Below, in pieces: positions 26,898-35,435 of a stretch of 64,000 nucleotides of DNA (within the stretch, counting starts at the first letter, position 1; the number at the start of each line of letters is the position of its first letter). The translations under genes were made by a program, and so were the position numbers. The notes under the pieces are model-generated. The model made no database searches and was not told the DNA's origin. It saw only the letters and a program-made list of their open reading frames with translations. Origin of the DNA: Arthrobacter sp. zg-Y769 (GTDB lineage Bacteria; Actinomycetota; Actinomycetes; Actinomycetales; Micrococcaceae); NCBI RefSeq assembly GCF_020907405.1, contig NZ_JAJJOE010000003.1:62001-126000 (forward strand), written 5' to 3'.

Positions 26898-27471
26898 GGA
26901 ACAGGGAGATCCCCTTCATAGGACGCAGCACGTTCGGGGAGGGGCAGGAACCGGCCCGGGTGGCGCCGGAACGTACTGCACGATGGGAGGTCGTCCGTAC
27001 TTCGTCGTTCGTCTTTAGCCCACAGTTTACAGCTCTGAACTGCCGCCGCGGGTTTCGTCGGCGGGCACCGTCCAGTGCGGGGCACGGGAAAAGGACGTGG
27101 CGGGCCACCGCTGTCGGGTCCGGGGGAAAGCGCAGACGGCGGACCCATGCAATGGTTCGGGAGATGGATTTTAGGCACGGCCGGAATCCTGCCGGGAATC
27201 GCACTTTCCGTTCTGCAGGTTATGCAGGCTGTGCCGCAGCTCCGCCGCAGAAAAGACCGACCTGACAATTCTCCCTGCCTTTGACTATCGGCCGGATACG
27301 GCGCCGGGTTAGGGCGAAGAGGCAGGTTTTGAAAACTAATCCGTAACCGGTTTTTCTATTCCTGTTTGTGACCAATGTGCGGTACTGCGCTGGTGTTGCA
27401 GAGAGGGCTGTCGGATAGTCTTCACGTGACCCGGGATGCGTCTGACCCGGCGAAACATCATGGAGAATCTC
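26898..27471. other. 574-base intergenic region before the GH25 gene
   Basis: This divergent space holds no supported gene. A 45-codon frame at 27147-27284 encodes a short hydrophobic peptide (MQWFGRWILGTAGILPG start) but has no ribosome binding site. No tRNA, riboswitch consensus or clear sigma-70 promoter pair was recognised. It must contain promoters for both flanking genes. Confidence 0.5.
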
Positions 27472-29859
27472 GTGAAAAGAACTTTATTCACTCGCTGGCT
27501 TGGGGCTGCAATTCTCACCGGGAGCCTATGTGGTTCCGCATTACCCGCCTCCTCTTTAACTGCACCCGTGCCAGTGCCCACCCCCGCTATATCTGAAACG
27601 GAAAGTCCGGTTCCGGCAGAGTTGCCGGATCCCCACGGCAGTCAAGACCCCGCCGACGCGCCTGCCCGTATGCCGGCTGAACCTGCGCCGGCTCCGCAGC
27701 CCGCGGAGGAACCCGCACAGGAGGAAACCGCTCCTCCCGCGGCGGTCACGCCCTCCCCCGCCCCCGAGACGGAATCCCTGGACCTCGACGCCGCAGCCGA
27801 AGAACTGGGCGCGCGCATGGGCCAGGGCCTGGACCGCCTGCGGATCACCGGCGATCCGCAGGTTCCCACCCCGGAAGAGGTGGAGGAACTTAAGGAAGTG
27901 GCGGCCGAGGGGCTGGCCGAACCTGAACACGTCCCGGACCTCGTCGGCGACGCCGCCCCGCAAGGAAGCGCAGCCACGCAGGGAAGCGCCTTCCCGGCAA
28001 CCAGTATCCTGGCCACCACCGACGCAAAGGTGTCCCCCGCCGCGGTCAATGACTGGCGGCCGCCGGGAATCCAGGGCATTGACGTGAGCAGCCACCAGGG
28101 CAACGTGGACTGGACCCAGCAATGGAATATGGGGGCCCGCTTCGCCTACGTCAAGGCGACTGAGGGGACGTACTACAAGAACCCGTTCTACAACCAGCAG
28201 TACAACGGCTCCGCCAACAAGGGAATGGTGCGGGGCGCCTACCACTTCGCGATCCCTTCGGTCGGTTCCGCGGCAGCCGAAGCGAACTACTTCGTGAACA
28301 ACGGCGGAGGATGGAACTCCGGCGGCTCCACCCTGCCGCCCCTGCTGGACATCGAGTACAACCCTTACCCCGAGCTGGGCAACACCTGTTACAACATGAC
28401 CGCCCAGCAGATGGTGAACTGGGTCCGTGCCTTCTCCGATACGGTGCGGGCACGCACCGGCCGGGTACCGATGATCTACACCACCACCGACTGGTGGCAG
28501 ACCTGCACCGGGAACAGCTCGGCCTTCTCCGACCACCCCCTGCACCTGGCCAGCTACGCCCGGGCACCCGGATCGACGCCCGCCGGCTGGGCCACCTACA
28601 ACATCTGGCAGTACAGCTCCACGGGACCTTTCGTAGGTGACTCCAATGTCTTCAACGGCTCTTCGGCTGCCCTCACGGCATTCGCCAAAGGCAATACACC
28701 CGCCGTCGCACCTCTCTTCGAGGCTAAGCACGCAGCCACACCAGCCCTGGGCAGCAGTACCACCGGGATTATCTGCGGCTTAGTCAACGGAGGCTGTTAC
28801 CAGAACTTCTCCAAGGGTGCACTTCTGTACTCGCCTGCCAGCGGCGTGCAGCCCAGCCTCAACGGCGGCATCCGGGACGCCTGGCGCAAGATCGGCTTCG
28901 AGAAAAGCATCCTGGGGTACCCCACGGGGGCCGAAACCTGCGGACTGACCGGTGGCGGCTGCTACCAGAACTTCCAGAAGGGCGCCATCCTGTGGTCACC
29001 CGCAACCGGCGCCCAGGTCAGCAAGAACGGTTCCATCCGGGATACGTGGAAAAAGAGCGGATTCGAAACCGGAGCCCTCGGCTACCCCACCGGTACGGAA
29101 ACCTGCGGGCTGGCCGGAGGCGGCTGCTACCAGAACTTCCAGAAGGGCGCCATCCTCTGGTCACCGGCCAGCGGCGCCCACATCAGCGCCAACGGCGTTA
29201 TCCGGGATGCCTACCGGAAAGCCGGATTCGAGACCGGGCGCCTGGGCTATCCCACCGGAGCGGAAACCTGCGAGCTCCGCGACGGCGGCTGCTACCAGAA
29301 CTTCCAAAACGGAGCCATCCTCTGGTCAGCCGACACCGGTGCCCAGATCAGCACAGCCAGCGCCATCCGCGATGCCTGGGCTGCCAGCAAGTTCGAAACC
29401 GGACCCCTGGGCTACCCCACCGGCCCGGAAACCTGCGGGCTCCGCGACGGCGGCTGCTACCAGAACTTCCAAAACGGAGCCATCCTCTGGTCCAAAGCCA
29501 CCGGCGCCCAGGTCAGTGCCAACGGCGTGATTCGCGAGGCCTGGCGGAAGAACGGATTCGAAACCGGAAGCCTGGGCTACCCCACGGGAGCGGAGACCTG
29601 CGGGCTCCGGGACGGCGGCTGCTACCAGAACTTCCAGAATGGAGCGATCCTCTGGTCGAAGGCAACAGGAGCACAGGTAAGCAGCGCCGGAGCCATCCGT
29701 GATGCCTGGCGGCAAAATGGATTCGAGACCGGAGCCCTCGGCTACCCGACCGGAGCCGAGACGTGCACCAAGACCTCGCCGATGAAGTGCACCCAGACGT
29801 TCCAGGGCGGCACCATCACCTGGACCGCTGCCCGCGGAGCGGTGGTCACCGGCCGTTAG
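27472..29859 (+). CDS. Secreted GH25 lysozyme with tandem LGFP-type repeats
   Basis: A 795-residue exported muramidase. A signal peptide opens the protein (VKRTLFTRWLGAAILTGSL), followed by a Pro/Ala/Glu-rich region to about residue 190 and the GH25 domain (about 200-395) with GIDVSSHQGNVDW, YVKATEGTYY and LLDIEYNP carrying the catalytic acidic residues. From about residue 426 come seven 55-residue repeats with LGYPTGxETCxLxxGGCYQNF, of the LGFP type, which are thought to bind cell-wall polymers; most repeats hold a cysteine pair. The GTG at 27472 has GGAGA five bases upstream; an in-frame ATG at 27460 lies inside that site. It likely cleaves the host's own or a competitor's peptidoglycan. 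Confidence 0.92.
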   Translation: MKRTLFTRWLGAAILTGSLCGSALPASSLTAPVPVPTPAISETESPVPAELPDPHGSQDPADAPARMPAEPAPAPQPAEEPAQEETAPPAAVTPSPAPETESLDLDAAAEELGARMGQGLDRLRITGDPQVPTPEEVEELKEVAAEGLAEPEHVPDLVGDAAPQGSAATQGSAFPATSILATTDAKVSPAAVNDWRPPGIQGIDVSSHQGNVDWTQQWNMGARFAYVKATEGTYYKNPFYNQQYNGSANKGMVRGAYHFAIPSVGSAAAEANYFVNNGGGWNSGGSTLPPLLDIEYNPYPELGNTCYNMTAQQMVNWVRAFSDTVRARTGRVPMIYTTTDWWQTCTGNSSAFSDHPLHLASYARAPGSTPAGWATYNIWQYSSTGPFVGDSNVFNGSSAALTAFAKGNTPAVAPLFEAKHAATPALGSSTTGIICGLVNGGCYQNFSKGALLYSPASGVQPSLNGGIRDAWRKIGFEKSILGYPTGAETCGLTGGGCYQNFQKGAILWSPATGAQVSKNGSIRDTWKKSGFETGALGYPTGTETCGLAGGGCYQNFQKGAILWSPASGAHISANGVIRDAYRKAGFETGRLGYPTGAETCELRDGGCYQNFQNGAILWSADTGAQISTASAIRDAWAASKFETGPLGYPTGPETCGLRDGGCYQNFQNGAILWSKATGAQVSANGVIREAWRKNGFETGSLGYPTGAETCGLRDGGCYQNFQNGAILWSKATGAQVSSAGAIRDAWRQNGFETGALGYPTGAETCTKTSPMKCTQTFQGGTITWTAARGAVVTGR
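28747..29859 (+). repeat. 165-bp tandem repeats encoding LGFP-type units
   Basis: LGYPTG codons recur exactly every 165 bases at 28912, 29077, 29242, 29407, 29572 and 29737, with a diverged unit before the first and a diverged partial unit at the end. The middle units are highly similar at the DNA level, including long shared stretches around the GGCYQNFQNGAILWS codons. Confidence 0.9.
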
Positions 29860-29883
29860 CACCGAAGGATAGGGCGAAACCCT

Positions 29884-29920
29884 AAAAACGCCCGGCCGGA
29901 TTCTCCGGTCGGGCGTTTTT
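29884..29920. terminator. Intrinsic terminator after the GH25 gene
   Basis: A GC-rich stem (CGCCCGGCCGGA against TCCGGTCGGGCG, one mismatch) with a TTC loop is flanked by A5 and T5. It ends the lysozyme transcript and, on the other strand, the incoming polysaccharide operon. Confidence 0.92.
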
Positions 29921-29977
29921 ATGTTTATGAGCGGGCTCAGTACCGGTCGAGGGCTCCCCCGCCGGTCCCTGGGTGGC

Positions 29978-30931
29978 TCAGGCCCCCTCGAGGGCCGGCA
30001 TCGGCTGCCAGGTCCTGTCGGCATGGATTTTCCGGCCGGCCAGGAGTCCCTTCACAAGCGGACGCAGCCCCTTCAAGGACTTCTCCGCGACCAGGCAGCG
30101 GTAAATCTCCTTGGCAAAGGTAAACGCCGTGCCCGCGGCAAACGGAATCCGCCGGAAGGTACCGTACCGGGCAAAGTACTTCGCAATGTAGGCCCGGTTG
30201 CGCATCAGGTGGAACCGGAACAGGTCGTTCGCGGTGTTGACCTGGTGGCTGCCCAGGGGGACCGTTTTCAGGGGCCGTGCCCGGCGGAGCACGAATTCGT
30301 TCACGTAGCCGACCTCCGTGTGCTGCGAAGCGAGCCAGCCGTAGACGGTGTCATCCCACGTGATGAAGAACCGGGGATCCGGCAGGCCGATCCGGGCCAC
30401 GATATCGCGGTGGATAAGCATTCCTTCGAAGCAGCCCACATTGGCGTTGGCGGATTCACCGCCGGCGAACGGATCGGACGTCGTGAGCATAGGCACGCCC
30501 AGGGACTGCACCATCCGGTGCTGCCAGAAGTACGGAGTCCCGTCGGCATCCTCGCGGCGGCCGTGGAGGCACTGGAACTTTTCCGTCCACGGGCTGAGCT
30601 TGGCCAGCGCGTCCGGGACCACCTCGACGTCGTCGTCCATAACCCAGATCCACTCGGCGCCCTCTTCCATCGCCAGTTCCACGCCGGCTGAGAAGCCGCC
30701 CGCTCCCCCGGTATTGGTTTCCAGCCGCTCATAGCGAAGGACCGAGGAAGGCAGCGGCGCGGCGGCCGCCACCTCGCTCGTATCGTCGGTACTGGCGTTG
30801 TCCACCACGATGACCCGTGCGGCGGGCGTGGACATGGCGGCGATGGACTCCAGGAGCCTGGACAGGTATCCGGACCGGTTGAAGGTCACGACGACGATCG
30901 TCACCGGGACCGGGCTGCTGTGAGGTTGCAA
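29978..30931 (-). CDS. GT2 glycosyltransferase, GlfT1-like
   Basis: A 317-residue GT-A glycosyltransferase. The nucleotide-sugar site reads VTIVVVTFNRSGYL with VVDNASTD, the characteristic ETNTGGAGGFSAG, and the metal motif WVMDDDVEV. A later FFITWDDTVYGW supplies the probable catalytic aspartates, and NRAYIAKYFARYG follows. This pattern (GGAGGF, DDD, WDD/ED, NR-Y) is that of GlfT1 (Rv3782)-type initiating galactofuranosyltransferases and rhamnosyltransferases. It is the last gene of the block that includes glf, a GlfT2-like gene and Wzm/Wzt, which supports a role in starting a galactan on a lipid-linked primer. Exact donor and acceptor are inferred. Confidence 0.8.
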   Translation of the reverse strand: MQPHSSPVPVTIVVVTFNRSGYLSRLLESIAAMSTPAARVIVVDNASTDDTSEVAAAAPLPSSVLRYERLETNTGGAGGFSAGVELAMEEGAEWIWVMDDDVEVVPDALAKLSPWTEKFQCLHGRREDADGTPYFWQHRMVQSLGVPMLTTSDPFAGGESANANVGCFEGMLIHRDIVARIGLPDPRFFITWDDTVYGWLASQHTEVGYVNEFVLRRARPLKTVPLGSHQVNTANDLFRFHLMRNRAYIAKYFARYGTFRRIPFAAGTAFTFAKEIYRCLVAEKSLKGLRPLVKGLLAGRKIHADRTWQPMPALEGA

Positions 30932-30997
30932 AGGTGAGTCCTTCTGTTTCGGTTGATACCTGGAGCCGGGCGGCGGGCAGGGGGTTGATCCGCGGGT

Positions 30998-32158
30998 TTA
31001 GGCGGGGCCGAGCTTGGAGACGATATCGATAAAGTCCCGTCCCCTGCCCTTCCAGTCCATTGACTCGAGCAGGGCCGCAGGGACCGGTGCGCCGGGTGTG
31101 CCCAGCAGCTCCCCGGTGGCTGCTGTCCAGCCCGGAGCATCTGAGGACTCGACCATCCGTACCGGAGCGCCGGCGTCCTGCAGATAGGCCGCAGCGGCAA
31201 CGGGGGTGCTGACAATCGATGCACCCGCGGCCACTGCTTCCAGCAGCGTGGTCTGGAATCCTTCGGCAAGTTCGGTGGGGTTCAGCAGGATGCTCCCTGC
31301 GAGGAGGGAGCGGATGCGTGCGGGATCAAGGTACCCGTGGACCGTATACCTGCTGCTGTGCGCAGACCGCCCAACGGCCTCGGTCAGGGCGGTGCGTTCC
31401 GCGCCGTCCCCGATGAAGTGCACCGTGAGATCCGGATGCGCGGGCAGCAGGGCCTCTGCCACTTCCAGAACACGTTCCCAGCCTTTGCCCTTGACCAGAC
31501 GGCCAAGGAAGACCAGCCTCCGGGGCGGAGCGCCCGCTACGGCGGCCTCGGCGAAGAACGCGGAGTCGATGGCGTTGTGGAAAACCACGGCCTCCCGCCC
31601 GGCAAGCCGGCGGACAAACGTGACGGACGCAGAGGAAATCCCCAGGATCCGGTCGGCGCCGCGCAGGACGAGGCGACCAAGGGTCCAATCAACCATGCGG
31701 CTGGCCAGGCCCACGAACGCCGAGACTCCGCGGACATAGTCCGAACCGTGTTCCGTATGGACCGACGGTACGCCTAATGACTTGGCCGCCCTGATCCCCA
31801 CAAACGACATAGGGAAGAACCGGGTGTGGGTGGAAACCAGTTCGACGCCGCGCTCCCTCAGGAGACGGGAGATCCGGGCACGGGCACCGGGGAACGGAAA
31901 CGCGAGCACCCCGCCGATGGTCCGGGTTGAAGGCATCCGGATAACCTCGACGCCGTGCTCAAAGCCACCGGGGTGCTGGTTATCGAGGGTAACCACCGTG
32001 ACGCGGTGGCCCTGTGCAGCGAGTTCCTGTGCCAGAGCGCTGACATGCAGTTCCACCCCTCCCACCTTGGGCGGATAGTTGTTGACTACAAAGGCCAGGG
32101 ACCGGCGGGGACCGCCGCGCGCCAGGAGCTGTTCGTCGGTTGGTGATTCCTCAGGCAT
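30998..32158 (-). CDS. GT4 family glycosyltransferase
   Basis: A 386-residue GT-B enzyme. The N-terminal domain shows VVNNYPPKVGGVELHVSALAQELAAQGH, the usual GT4 glycine-rich acceptor-side loop, and HTEHGSDYVRG; the donor domain shows VFLGRLVKGKGWERVLEVAEAL and NPTELAEGFQTTLLEAVAAGASIVSTPVAA, where EGFxxxxLEAxAxG is the nucleotide-sugar motif (EX7E). It is probably a retaining, cytoplasmic-face transferase adding a sugar to the lipid-linked intermediate of the surrounding locus. Sugar identity is unknown. Confidence 0.85.
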   Translation of the reverse strand: MPEESPTDEQLLARGGPRRSLAFVVNNYPPKVGGVELHVSALAQELAAQGHRVTVVTLDNQHPGGFEHGVEVIRMPSTRTIGGVLAFPFPGARARISRLLRERGVELVSTHTRFFPMSFVGIRAAKSLGVPSVHTEHGSDYVRGVSAFVGLASRMVDWTLGRLVLRGADRILGISSASVTFVRRLAGREAVVFHNAIDSAFFAEAAVAGAPPRRLVFLGRLVKGKGWERVLEVAEALLPAHPDLTVHFIGDGAERTALTEAVGRSAHSSRYTVHGYLDPARIRSLLAGSILLNPTELAEGFQTTLLEAVAAGASIVSTPVAAAAYLQDAGAPVRMVESSDAPGWTAATGELLGTPGAPVPAALLESMDWKGRGRDFIDIVSKLGPA

Positions 32159-32164
32159 CTGTAC

Positions 32165-32560
32165 CTAGACGCCCTGCTGGGGCCGGTCGACGTCGTTCGC
32201 GTCCAAGGTGCGGGCCGTACGCTCGGCGGGCTTCTCGATTTCATCGAGTGCAAGCCTGCGCGAGAGCTTCGTGATGGAAATTTCCATGCTGCGGAAGCGC
32301 TGGTATGTGGTGGCCATGTAGACGAAGAAGCAAATGATGGTGCCGTAGAGCACCAGATCGGTACCGCGGCCGATGCCCAGGAACGATGCCACGGCAGACA
32401 GGATCTCGGGGAAGAAAATGGAGAAGACCGCCGCAGCCGCGAACATCATCAGCAGGATCCGCCGGATGGCCAGATGGCGGGCGTTGCTGCCGCCGCTCAT
32501 CAGGGCGAATGCAACCATAACGACGGCCAGCACCAGAACTATCTGGACAATGATGATCAT
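32165..32560 (-). CDS. DUF2304 domain-containing membrane protein
   Basis: A 131-residue protein with three membrane helices (IIIVQIVLVLAVVMVAFAL, IRRILLMMFAAAAVFSIFF, DLVLYGTIICFFVYMATTY) and a cytoplasmic tail with ISITKLSRRLALDE, the DUF2304 layout. Its ATG overlaps the stop of the upstream GT2 (TAATG), and this pairing of DUF2304 with a dolichol-phosphate-mannose-synthase-like GT2 recurs in bacteria. It is therefore probably a membrane partner that anchors or assists that GT2. Function unproven. Confidence 0.85.
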   Translation of the reverse strand: MIIIVQIVLVLAVVMVAFALMSGGSNARHLAIRRILLMMFAAAAVFSIFFPEILSAVASFLGIGRGTDLVLYGTIICFFVYMATTYQRFRSMEISITKLSRRLALDEIEKPAERTARTLDANDVDRPQQGV

Positions 32561-33231
32561 TAGTTTCTACCTAGGAATAGTTCGGCCACGATGTTCACGG
32601 AGTTCAGGAGCGACTGTCCCTTGGACCGGGAGTAGTCGGTGTAAATAATCTCCACGGGATGCTCGACCCAGCGCGGAGCGAGCTTGGCAATCTTATTTAC
32701 GAACTCGGAAGCATGGGCCATGCGGTTCTGTGTCAGGTTGATGTTCCTGGCAACATACGGGTTGAACGCGCGCAGGCCGTTGTGCGCATCGGTCAGCGGC
32801 AGTCCCGTTGCCATCCGCGACTGCAGGGCCGCGGTACGCAGCACCAGCCGCTTCGCGGGGGTGAGCTTGGTGCGGTCATCCAGGAAACGCGATCCCAGGA
32901 CAATGTCGGCTTCACCCGACAAAACCCGCTGCGCCATCTCCCGTGCGTCCTCGACACGGTGCTGGCCATCGGCGTCGAACGTGACGATGCAGCCGAGCCC
33001 GGGATCCTGGAGTGCGTACTCAATGCCGGTCTGGAGCGCTGCTCCCTGTCCGAGGTTGATGGGATGCTGCACGACGACGGCGCCGGCCGCCCGGGCAATG
33101 TCCTGCGAGCCGTCGCTGCTGCCGTCGTCCACGCACACAACATTCGGGAAATCAGGCAGCAGTCCTTCTATCACCCCGCCCACAACCGAGGCTTCGTTGT
33201 ACATCGGGATCACTATCCAGGTTCGATTCAC
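32560..33231 (-). CDS. GT2 glycosyltransferase, polyprenyl-phosphate sugar synthase-like
   Basis: A 223-residue GT2 with the compact DPM1-like form: WIVIPMYNEASVVGGVIEGL, VVCVDDGSSDGSQDIA, NLGQGAALQTGIEYAL and the metal motif TFDADGQH. The later RMAHASEFVNKIAKL and WVEHPVEIIYTDYSRSKGQS segments match this family. It probably loads a sugar onto polyprenyl phosphate for use outside the membrane, with the DUF2304 protein as partner. The GTG at 33231 starts right before the conserved NRTWIVIP; a GTG at 33261 would add ten residues. No strong ribosome binding site is seen for either. Confidence 0.85.
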   Translation of the reverse strand: MNRTWIVIPMYNEASVVGGVIEGLLPDFPNVVCVDDGSSDGSQDIARAAGAVVVQHPINLGQGAALQTGIEYALQDPGLGCIVTFDADGQHRVEDAREMAQRVLSGEADIVLGSRFLDDRTKLTPAKRLVLRTAALQSRMATGLPLTDAHNGLRAFNPYVARNINLTQNRMAHASEFVNKIAKLAPRWVEHPVEIIYTDYSRSKGQSLLNSVNIVAELFLGRN

Positions 33232-33293
33232 CCGTCCATTATTCCACAGCACCGACGACACGGGCTTTAGGTGTCCCGCCGGGCCCGCCGGGC

Positions 33294-35348
33294 CTAGTCG
33301 CAGGCGGTGATCCGGAACAGTTCGGCTGTTCCCACCTGTGCCACCTTCTCGAATCCGGGTGCTTCATCCAGTCCTTCGATCCCGGGGTAGGCCGTGTTCG
33401 CCGGGTTGCCGGGCAGATAGATGAGTTCCCCGCTGTTCACCGCATATTCAACCCCCAGGTCTTCAAGCGCTTCACACACTTCAGGGTTCTCGGCGGCCTG
33501 GTTCAGGCTCGACGCCACCAGGGCCCGATCGGGTGTCATCAGGGCCTGGATATGCGGAAACACGACGGAACGGCCCGACACAAAGTAGACCCAGGCGCTG
33601 CCGTCCCAAGGGTTGCCCACCACAGCTGCGTCCTCGGGAACCAGCTCGTCGATCTGCTCAAAGAGTGCCAGTTCGTTGGTGGACATGATGTCCGAGTTCG
33701 GGCCCAGGCTATACGCCAGGGCAGCCTTCTTGACGGCAGGGCGGACCGTAGTGTCCTGGCTGATGACAAAGAGCGCTGCGAGAACGGCCACGCCGGAAAC
33801 AGCGGCCACCGCCCGCGCCGGGACGCGGATGCGCTCCAGGCCGAAGCCCAGGACGCCGGCCAGCACGAGCACGCCCTTCACGGTCAGGGGAACCGCCAGG
33901 ATTGCCAGTGCTGCCGCCAGCCGGTTCTGGTCGTCATACCAGCCGCCGGTGAGGAACGTCCGCAGCGGAGAGTTCTCCACCCCGGACGCGAAAACGAACA
34001 GGATTGCTATCAACAGGTAACTGACCAGGTACCAGCGGGCAGTCTTCTCGCGGAGCATGGCTGCTGCGCCCACGATCACGAGGATGGCTGTGGCATACGC
34101 GGCGTCGCGTGCGGCGTGGGTGGTCAGGAGGACCTCCCCGACGGCCTGCGCGGTGGTCTGGTACGGCTGCCAGGTATTGGCAAAATCCTTCACGGGAAGC
34201 GGGCGCAGCGCCATCCACGCCACACACACGGCCGCGGCACCGGCAAGGCCGACGGCGGCACACAGGAGAACCTTCCCGGTCCCCTTGCCCGTGGCCTTCC
34301 GGTCCTTCCACAGGGGAACTACCCAACCCGCGTAAGCCGTCAAAACAAGGGGAAGCAGTGCCACAAGCAGCACGAGCAGCGCGTTGGGATGCGTCAGGGC
34401 CAGGCCGGGGCACGCGAGCAGCACCAGCCAGAGGTGGATCTCGGTGCCGGCCTGGCCCGCCTTCCGGGTCCGGAGCGTCAGGACGGCAAGCGAAAGGGCG
34501 GGAAGCACCAGCGCCATGGAGAAGAAATTGGGGTAAATGACTCCCCAGTCGACCAGCAGGTAGGGGTAGGCACTGAAAGCCGAGGAAGCCACCGCAGCCG
34601 CAAACATCACCAACGGGCGGTTTCCAAAAAGCACCCGGGCGGCAAAGACTGCGCCGAGGGGCCACAGGATGGCGCCGATGACAATGTTGACGCTATTGGC
34701 GGCAACCGGGATGCCTACCTGTGCGGCATCGGCCACCAGGGCGGCGACTGAATGCCAGACTGCCGGATAGAACTCGGGTCCGTTGCCTTGGACGCCGCCG
34801 GCGGTCAGCGCGGATCCGCTGCCGGTTTCCTGCATGTACCGGACAACATTCAGGTGGAAGATATTGTCGGCAGTCTGCGAAATGAACTCCGGCCGCTGGA
34901 ATATCTGGATCAGGCGGTACCCGATCAGGCATGCGGCGACAGCCACGGCTGCCAGGCCGGCGGCCTCCCGTGCAGCGATGCCTCCGCCCGACCGGCCCGA
35001 GGCATGCGCCCCGGAGAGGCCATGCTGTGCCGCCGCGGAATGACCGGCACCGGACCCGCCAGTACCCGGCCGGCGGTTGCCTGCCCGGTCCAGCAGGAGG
35101 CGGACGAGGAAGGTAAGCGCCGCCGCAACCAGAGTTCCAACCAGAACCGTTCCAAGGTTCCACTCGAGCCCCAGATAAGGGGCCACAACGGCGGACACCG
35201 CCAGGATCGATGCGCTGACTGCTCCGGAAAGCCCAATGACCGTCCGCAGGGAGACCCGGGCGGCGAGGACAACCAGGAAACCGGGCAGGATAAGAAGGCA
35301 AAAAGCAACGCTTACGGCCGGAGCGACACTCATCCAGCTACTGTCCAC
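33294..35348 (-). CDS. DUF6541 family polytopic membrane protein
   Basis: A 684-residue protein with about 14 membrane segments and an extracytoplasmic C-terminal domain (about residues 545-684: SLGPNSDIMSTNELALF, then NPWDGSAWVYFVSGR). The pattern of a luminal loop early after the second-to-fourth helices and a soluble tail resembles GT-C glycosyltransferases, and NPWDG-type tails are typical of the actinobacterial DUF6541 proteins. It may transfer the polyprenyl-phosphate sugar made by the neighbouring GT2, outside the membrane; this is inference. The GTG at 35348 has no clear ribosome binding site, and an ATG five codons later (35333) is an alternative. Confidence 0.75.
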   Translation of the reverse strand: MDSSWMSVAPAVSVAFCLLILPGFLVVLAARVSLRTVIGLSGAVSASILAVSAVVAPYLGLEWNLGTVLVGTLVAAALTFLVRLLLDRAGNRRPGTGGSGAGHSAAAQHGLSGAHASGRSGGGIAAREAAGLAAVAVAACLIGYRLIQIFQRPEFISQTADNIFHLNVVRYMQETGSGSALTAGGVQGNGPEFYPAVWHSVAALVADAAQVGIPVAANSVNIVIGAILWPLGAVFAARVLFGNRPLVMFAAAVASSAFSAYPYLLVDWGVIYPNFFSMALVLPALSLAVLTLRTRKAGQAGTEIHLWLVLLACPGLALTHPNALLVLLVALLPLVLTAYAGWVVPLWKDRKATGKGTGKVLLCAAVGLAGAAAVCVAWMALRPLPVKDFANTWQPYQTTAQAVGEVLLTTHAARDAAYATAILVIVGAAAMLREKTARWYLVSYLLIAILFVFASGVENSPLRTFLTGGWYDDQNRLAAALAILAVPLTVKGVLVLAGVLGFGLERIRVPARAVAAVSGVAVLAALFVISQDTTVRPAVKKAALAYSLGPNSDIMSTNELALFEQIDELVPEDAAVVGNPWDGSAWVYFVSGRSVVFPHIQALMTPDRALVASSLNQAAENPEVCEALEDLGVEYAVNSGELIYLPGNPANTAYPGIEGLDEAPGFEKVAQVGTAELFRITACD

Positions 35349-35396
35349 GGGTCCACACTCTCAATGTTTTTTTACTCGTTGCCTAAAGGTTCCGCG

Positions 35397-35420
35397 CCCC
35401 GGCACGGACGCGTGCCGGGG
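35397..35420. other. Strong hairpin between wzt-like and DUF6541 genes
   Basis: A perfect 10-bp stem CCCCGGCACG/CGTGCCGGGG with a GACG loop lies 15 bases after the ATPase stop. No T-run follows on the minus strand, so it may attenuate or stabilise the message rather than end it fully. Confidence 0.6.
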
Positions 35421-35435
35421 TGCGCAGCGGCGCAG

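Noticed and set aside
27147-27284. Possible 45-residue membrane peptide
   Set aside because: No ribosome binding site, no neighbour context and no known family; kept only as a low-interest finding.
27285-27471. c-di-AMP (ydaO-type) riboswitch before a wall hydrolase
   Set aside because: Such riboswitches are common before actinobacterial wall hydrolases, but the conserved core sequences were not found here.
27556-28731. A 391-codon minus-strand frame over the GH25 domain
   Set aside because: Antisense to a gene with signal peptide and catalytic motifs; the frame has no recognisable features.
28747-29859. CRISPR-like regular repeats
   Set aside because: The 165-bp repeats are in a coding frame, adjacent and without spacers; they encode protein repeats. 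No CRISPR array was found anywhere in the window.
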